From NCBI GenBank assembly GCA_963845485.1, contig CAWJSI010000008.1, positions 1 through 64,000 on the forward strand: a stretch of DNA of 64,000 nucleotides, in the 5' to 3' direction. This DNA is from Bog-756 sp963845485 (GTDB lineage Bacteria > Actinomycetota > Acidimicrobiia > Acidimicrobiales > RAAP-2). Each line of letters begins with the position of its first letter. The first letter of the stretch is position 1. Shown piece after piece: positions 61,767 to 64,000 of this stretch. The notes under the pieces are model-generated. The model saw nothing but the letters and a program-made list of their open reading frames with translations. It did no database searches and was not told the DNA's origin. Made by a program: the position numbers and the translations under genes.

Positions 61767-63207
61767 ATGGTAGAGGTCCGTAAGGACGCTAGAGCAGCGG
61801 GCCGTGGCGCCATCGCCATCGTGGCCACGCAGACCCTCAGCCGGGCCATGTTGCTGGGGTTCGTCATCATCTCGGCCCGCAAGGTTGGGCCGGACCAGTT
61901 CAGTCGCTACGCCACGGTCGCCGCCCTCTTGGTGGTGACCGGCTTCATCGTGGACTTCGGGACCACGTCGGCGACCACCAAGGTCATCAGTGCCGGCGAA
62001 GACTCCGACAAAGTCCTTCGCAACTCCCTGACCGCGTGTGCCCTCCTCGGACTGCTCGGGTATCTCGTCGGCATCGTCTTGGCGGGACTGATCGGTCGGT
62101 CTACCTCGGCGGTCGTCGACTTCGCGCTGGCCGGATTCTTCCTTCCCCTGGAAGGCATCACCACGTCGCTGACTGGAGCCCTCGACGGACGGGGGCTCAT
62201 CACCCAGCGGTCGATCGTGTCGCTGTTCCGCCTGGGCCTGGGTCCGCTGATCGGGATCATCGTCATCGAGCTGACCTACAACATTCGCCTGGCCATGGTC
62301 GGTCTGGCCATCGGGCCCACCGTGGCCACGGTGGTGGCGGTGATCATCACCTACCGCTATCGCGTCTGGTCGCTGCGGGTCCGCCTGAATCCGATGGCTG
62401 GACGATCCCTCATCCGTCAGGCGATTCCCTTTGCCGTCATCGTCGGAGCCAGCGCCACCTTGGCTCGCATCGACGTCCTGATCCTCTCGGCCATTTCGTC
62501 AAAGGTCGAGACTGCCGACTACAACCTGGCCCTCCGGGCCGTCGAGGCACTCCAATATCCCTTGTGGGCCATGTTGGGTCCGACGCTGTACCTGTTCTCC
62601 AAGCGATTGGCCGCCCGGGACGTCGAGGGGGCTGTTCGCGCCTACCAGGTAGTGATCAAAGCGTTCTTTGCCATCAGCCTCCCATTGGCGGCGGGAGCGG
62701 TCGTACTCGGTCACCAGGTCATTGAGGCAATCTTCGGGCAGGCCTACGCCGGAGCCGGTACACCCCTCGTCATCTCTGTCCACCGGGCTATGGCTCACCT
62801 ATGTGATCGGCCTCGGCGGGATGTTCGTCACCTCGTTCCCGGCCATGCGCCCCGTGGTCATCATGATCGTCGTGGTCGATCTGGCGGCCATCATCGTCCA
62901 GATGCCCTTCATCTTCCGATGGGGTGCCATCGGCGCTTCGATCGGGCTGCTGATTGGCGAGGTCCTCACCGCGACGGTTCAGCTCATGTTCGTTCGCCGT
63001 ACCCTCCACGTGTGGCTTCCGGCTTTTCCATCGTGGCGACTCGTGCTTCCCGCGATCGGTTGCGCTGGGGCGGCACTGTCCCTGCGCTCCACCTCGCTGG
63101 TCGGAGCCATCGCCGCGGGAGGTGTGGCTTATGGGGCACTGGTCATCATCACGAAGGGCCTTACCCGAGAAGAGGCCCGAGGTTTCGTGTCCTTGATCCG
63201 TCGCTAA
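61767..63207 (+). CDS. Wzx-like polysaccharide flippase, one frame break
   Basis: About 480 residues with about 13 membrane helices. The start reads MVEVRKDARAAGRGAIAIVA and continues with SARKVGPDQFSRYATVAALL, FIVDFGTTSATTKVISAGED and LEGITTSLTGALDGRGLITQ, features of the MOP/polysaccharide-transport family that move lipid-linked repeat units across the membrane. A break near 62790 follows YAGAGTPLVI; after it the frame reads LWLTYVIGLGGMFVTSFPAM to VSLIRR. ATG 61767 has GGAGGGG about 13 nt upstream; GTG 61737 is an alternative start. The gene completes the export part of the surface-glycan locus. Confidence 0.8.
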
Positions 63208-63382
63208 CCCTCTGACCGGCTACGGTCACCCGGGGATGTCCATACCACCCGAACCCACACCAGCACCTTTGATCAACGCGCGGCGACCGCGCTCCGAGAC
63301 CTCAGCCGTTGGCTGATCGGCGAATCATCCCCGGCGTCCAAGAACCGGACCATCGGGATAGCTCGCGGGCAGGGCGCACGCT

Positions 63383-64000
63383 GTGATTGTGGCGATCGTG
63401 CTCGTGGTCGTCGCCGTGGCCACCTCGACGAACTCGACGACATCGACGGCCCCCGACGCTCGGCGGGGGTCAGCCAGCATCGCCCGCAGCGGCCCGAAGA
63501 AGGTACAACTGCCCTTTGTGGCGAAGACACCACGGGTCCGCGCTCGTCAAGACTCCCCCGGCCGCCATCGCCCACGACTGCTCACACGATGTCGGGGCCG
63601 CGCTGCGGAAGTGGTTGTGGTCCCTTCCCCACGGTACGGCGAAACGGCCGATTGTGGTCAACTTCCCCCAAGGCGCTTGTTATACGGTCAATGAGGCCCT
63701 GTACCTTCGAGGGTTGACCCACATCACGATCAACGGGCACGGGGCAGAGTTCCGAGAGGACGACCCCCAGGTCACTACGATCGGGCCGTTGCCTGTCGAC
63801 CACCCCTACTGCGGATCGACCATCGACGAACAATCGGGCACACTCGATGTCCGCCATTCCGATCATGTGGTGGTTCGAGGGTGGTTGTGACATCACGCTC
63901 ACCAACATGGAGATCGTGGGCCCGAACCGGAGCGGTGTGGTCGGCTCGGAGACGGACTCCGGGATCCAGCTATCGGGCGTACAGCGGACGACGATCGAAA
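63383..64000 (+). CDS. Right-handed parallel beta-helix (pectate-lyase-like) protein, 5' part, frame breaks
   Basis: Only the first 200 or so residues lie in the window. A membrane or signal helix (IVAIVLVVVAVATSTNST) precedes HDCSHDVGAALRKWLWSLPH, VVNFPQGACYTVNEALYLRG and LTHITINGHGAEFREDD, which is the beta-helix style repeat found in pectate-lyase or phage-tail-spike-like proteins. Breaks are near 63530 and 63885; the last part reads CDITLTNMEIVGPNRSGVVG to the right edge. The protein is expected to be exported and may modify or bind the glycan. Start GTG 63383 is provisional because an upstream stop in frame lies near 63356 and a further break is possible. Confidence 0.6.

Noticed and set aside
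61357..61773. 138-residue open frame in the spacer before the flippase
   Set aside because: Arg/Pro/Thr-rich, no domain, no start signal; looks non-coding.
1..64000. CRISPR arrays, insertion sequences, transposases, integrases or attachment sites
   Set aside because: No spaced repeats of 24-40 bp, no transposase or recombinase motifs and no flanking inverted repeats were seen; the one tRNA gene is not next to an integrase.

Overview
The window is a GC-rich stretch of an actinobacterial chromosome. The leftmost genes follow the widely conserved actinobacterial order metG, tatD, (rpfB position), rsmA, ispE, with rsmI nearby. It also carries two tiny ribosomal protein genes that resemble mycobacterial bS22 and bL37. 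GTG starts and start/stop overlaps are common. Many genes have a TANNNT hexamer 5 to 10 nt before the start codon, which fits leaderless transcripts. The combination (no rpf gene in the rpf slot, Acidimicrobiia-like housekeeping genes, rich surface-glycan genes) suggests class Acidimicrobiia or a relative; this taxonomic call is inference.

Layout. 1-20 kb is a dense housekeeping region with intact frames: the typA end, tRNA-Gln, a two-component system, bS22, ispE, rsmA, an RlpA-like wall protein, tatD, metG, a Nudix hydrolase, rsmI, a DUF192 protein, bL37, a GDPD, a small conserved protein, a PfkB kinase, an M1 aminopeptidase, a first acyltransferase-3 and a GDT1 transporter. 18.6-24.4 kb is a glycoconjugate block: a GT2-methyltransferase fusion, a small methyltransferase, and a tight GT4 / methyltransferase / terpenoid-cyclase-fold cassette. 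24.5-27.3 kb pairs an atypical Nramp transporter with a soluble MgtE_N/CBS protein. 27.7-39.7 kb holds an acyl-CoA dehydrogenase, a membrane glycosyltransferase-like protein, a MarR/MFS unit with a visible operator, an OafA-type acyltransferase-SGNH protein, a NifU-domain protein and a compact operon of LLM oxidoreductase, thiolase, FabH and nucleotidyltransferase.

39.7 kb to the end is a large surface polysaccharide or glycolipid locus. It has four more acyltransferase-3 proteins (six in the whole window), several multi-membrane-span GT-C-like proteins, two of which are clear paralogues (48072-50284 and 59197-61329), a second GT2-methyltransferase fusion, a zinc-ribbon methyltransferase, a fatty acid desaturase, GtrA, a 2OG-Fe(II) oxygenase, a Wzx-like flippase and the start of a parallel beta-helix protein. 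The inferred theme is assembly, lipid-linked export and O-acylation/methylation of an exported glycan.

A strong caution: from about 20.8 kb onwards roughly 40 reading-frame breaks are visible, both apparent +1 and -1, while the sequence on both sides of each break stays clearly coding. I read these mostly as sequence or assembly errors rather than decay. Such genes are annotated here as single genes with break positions given.
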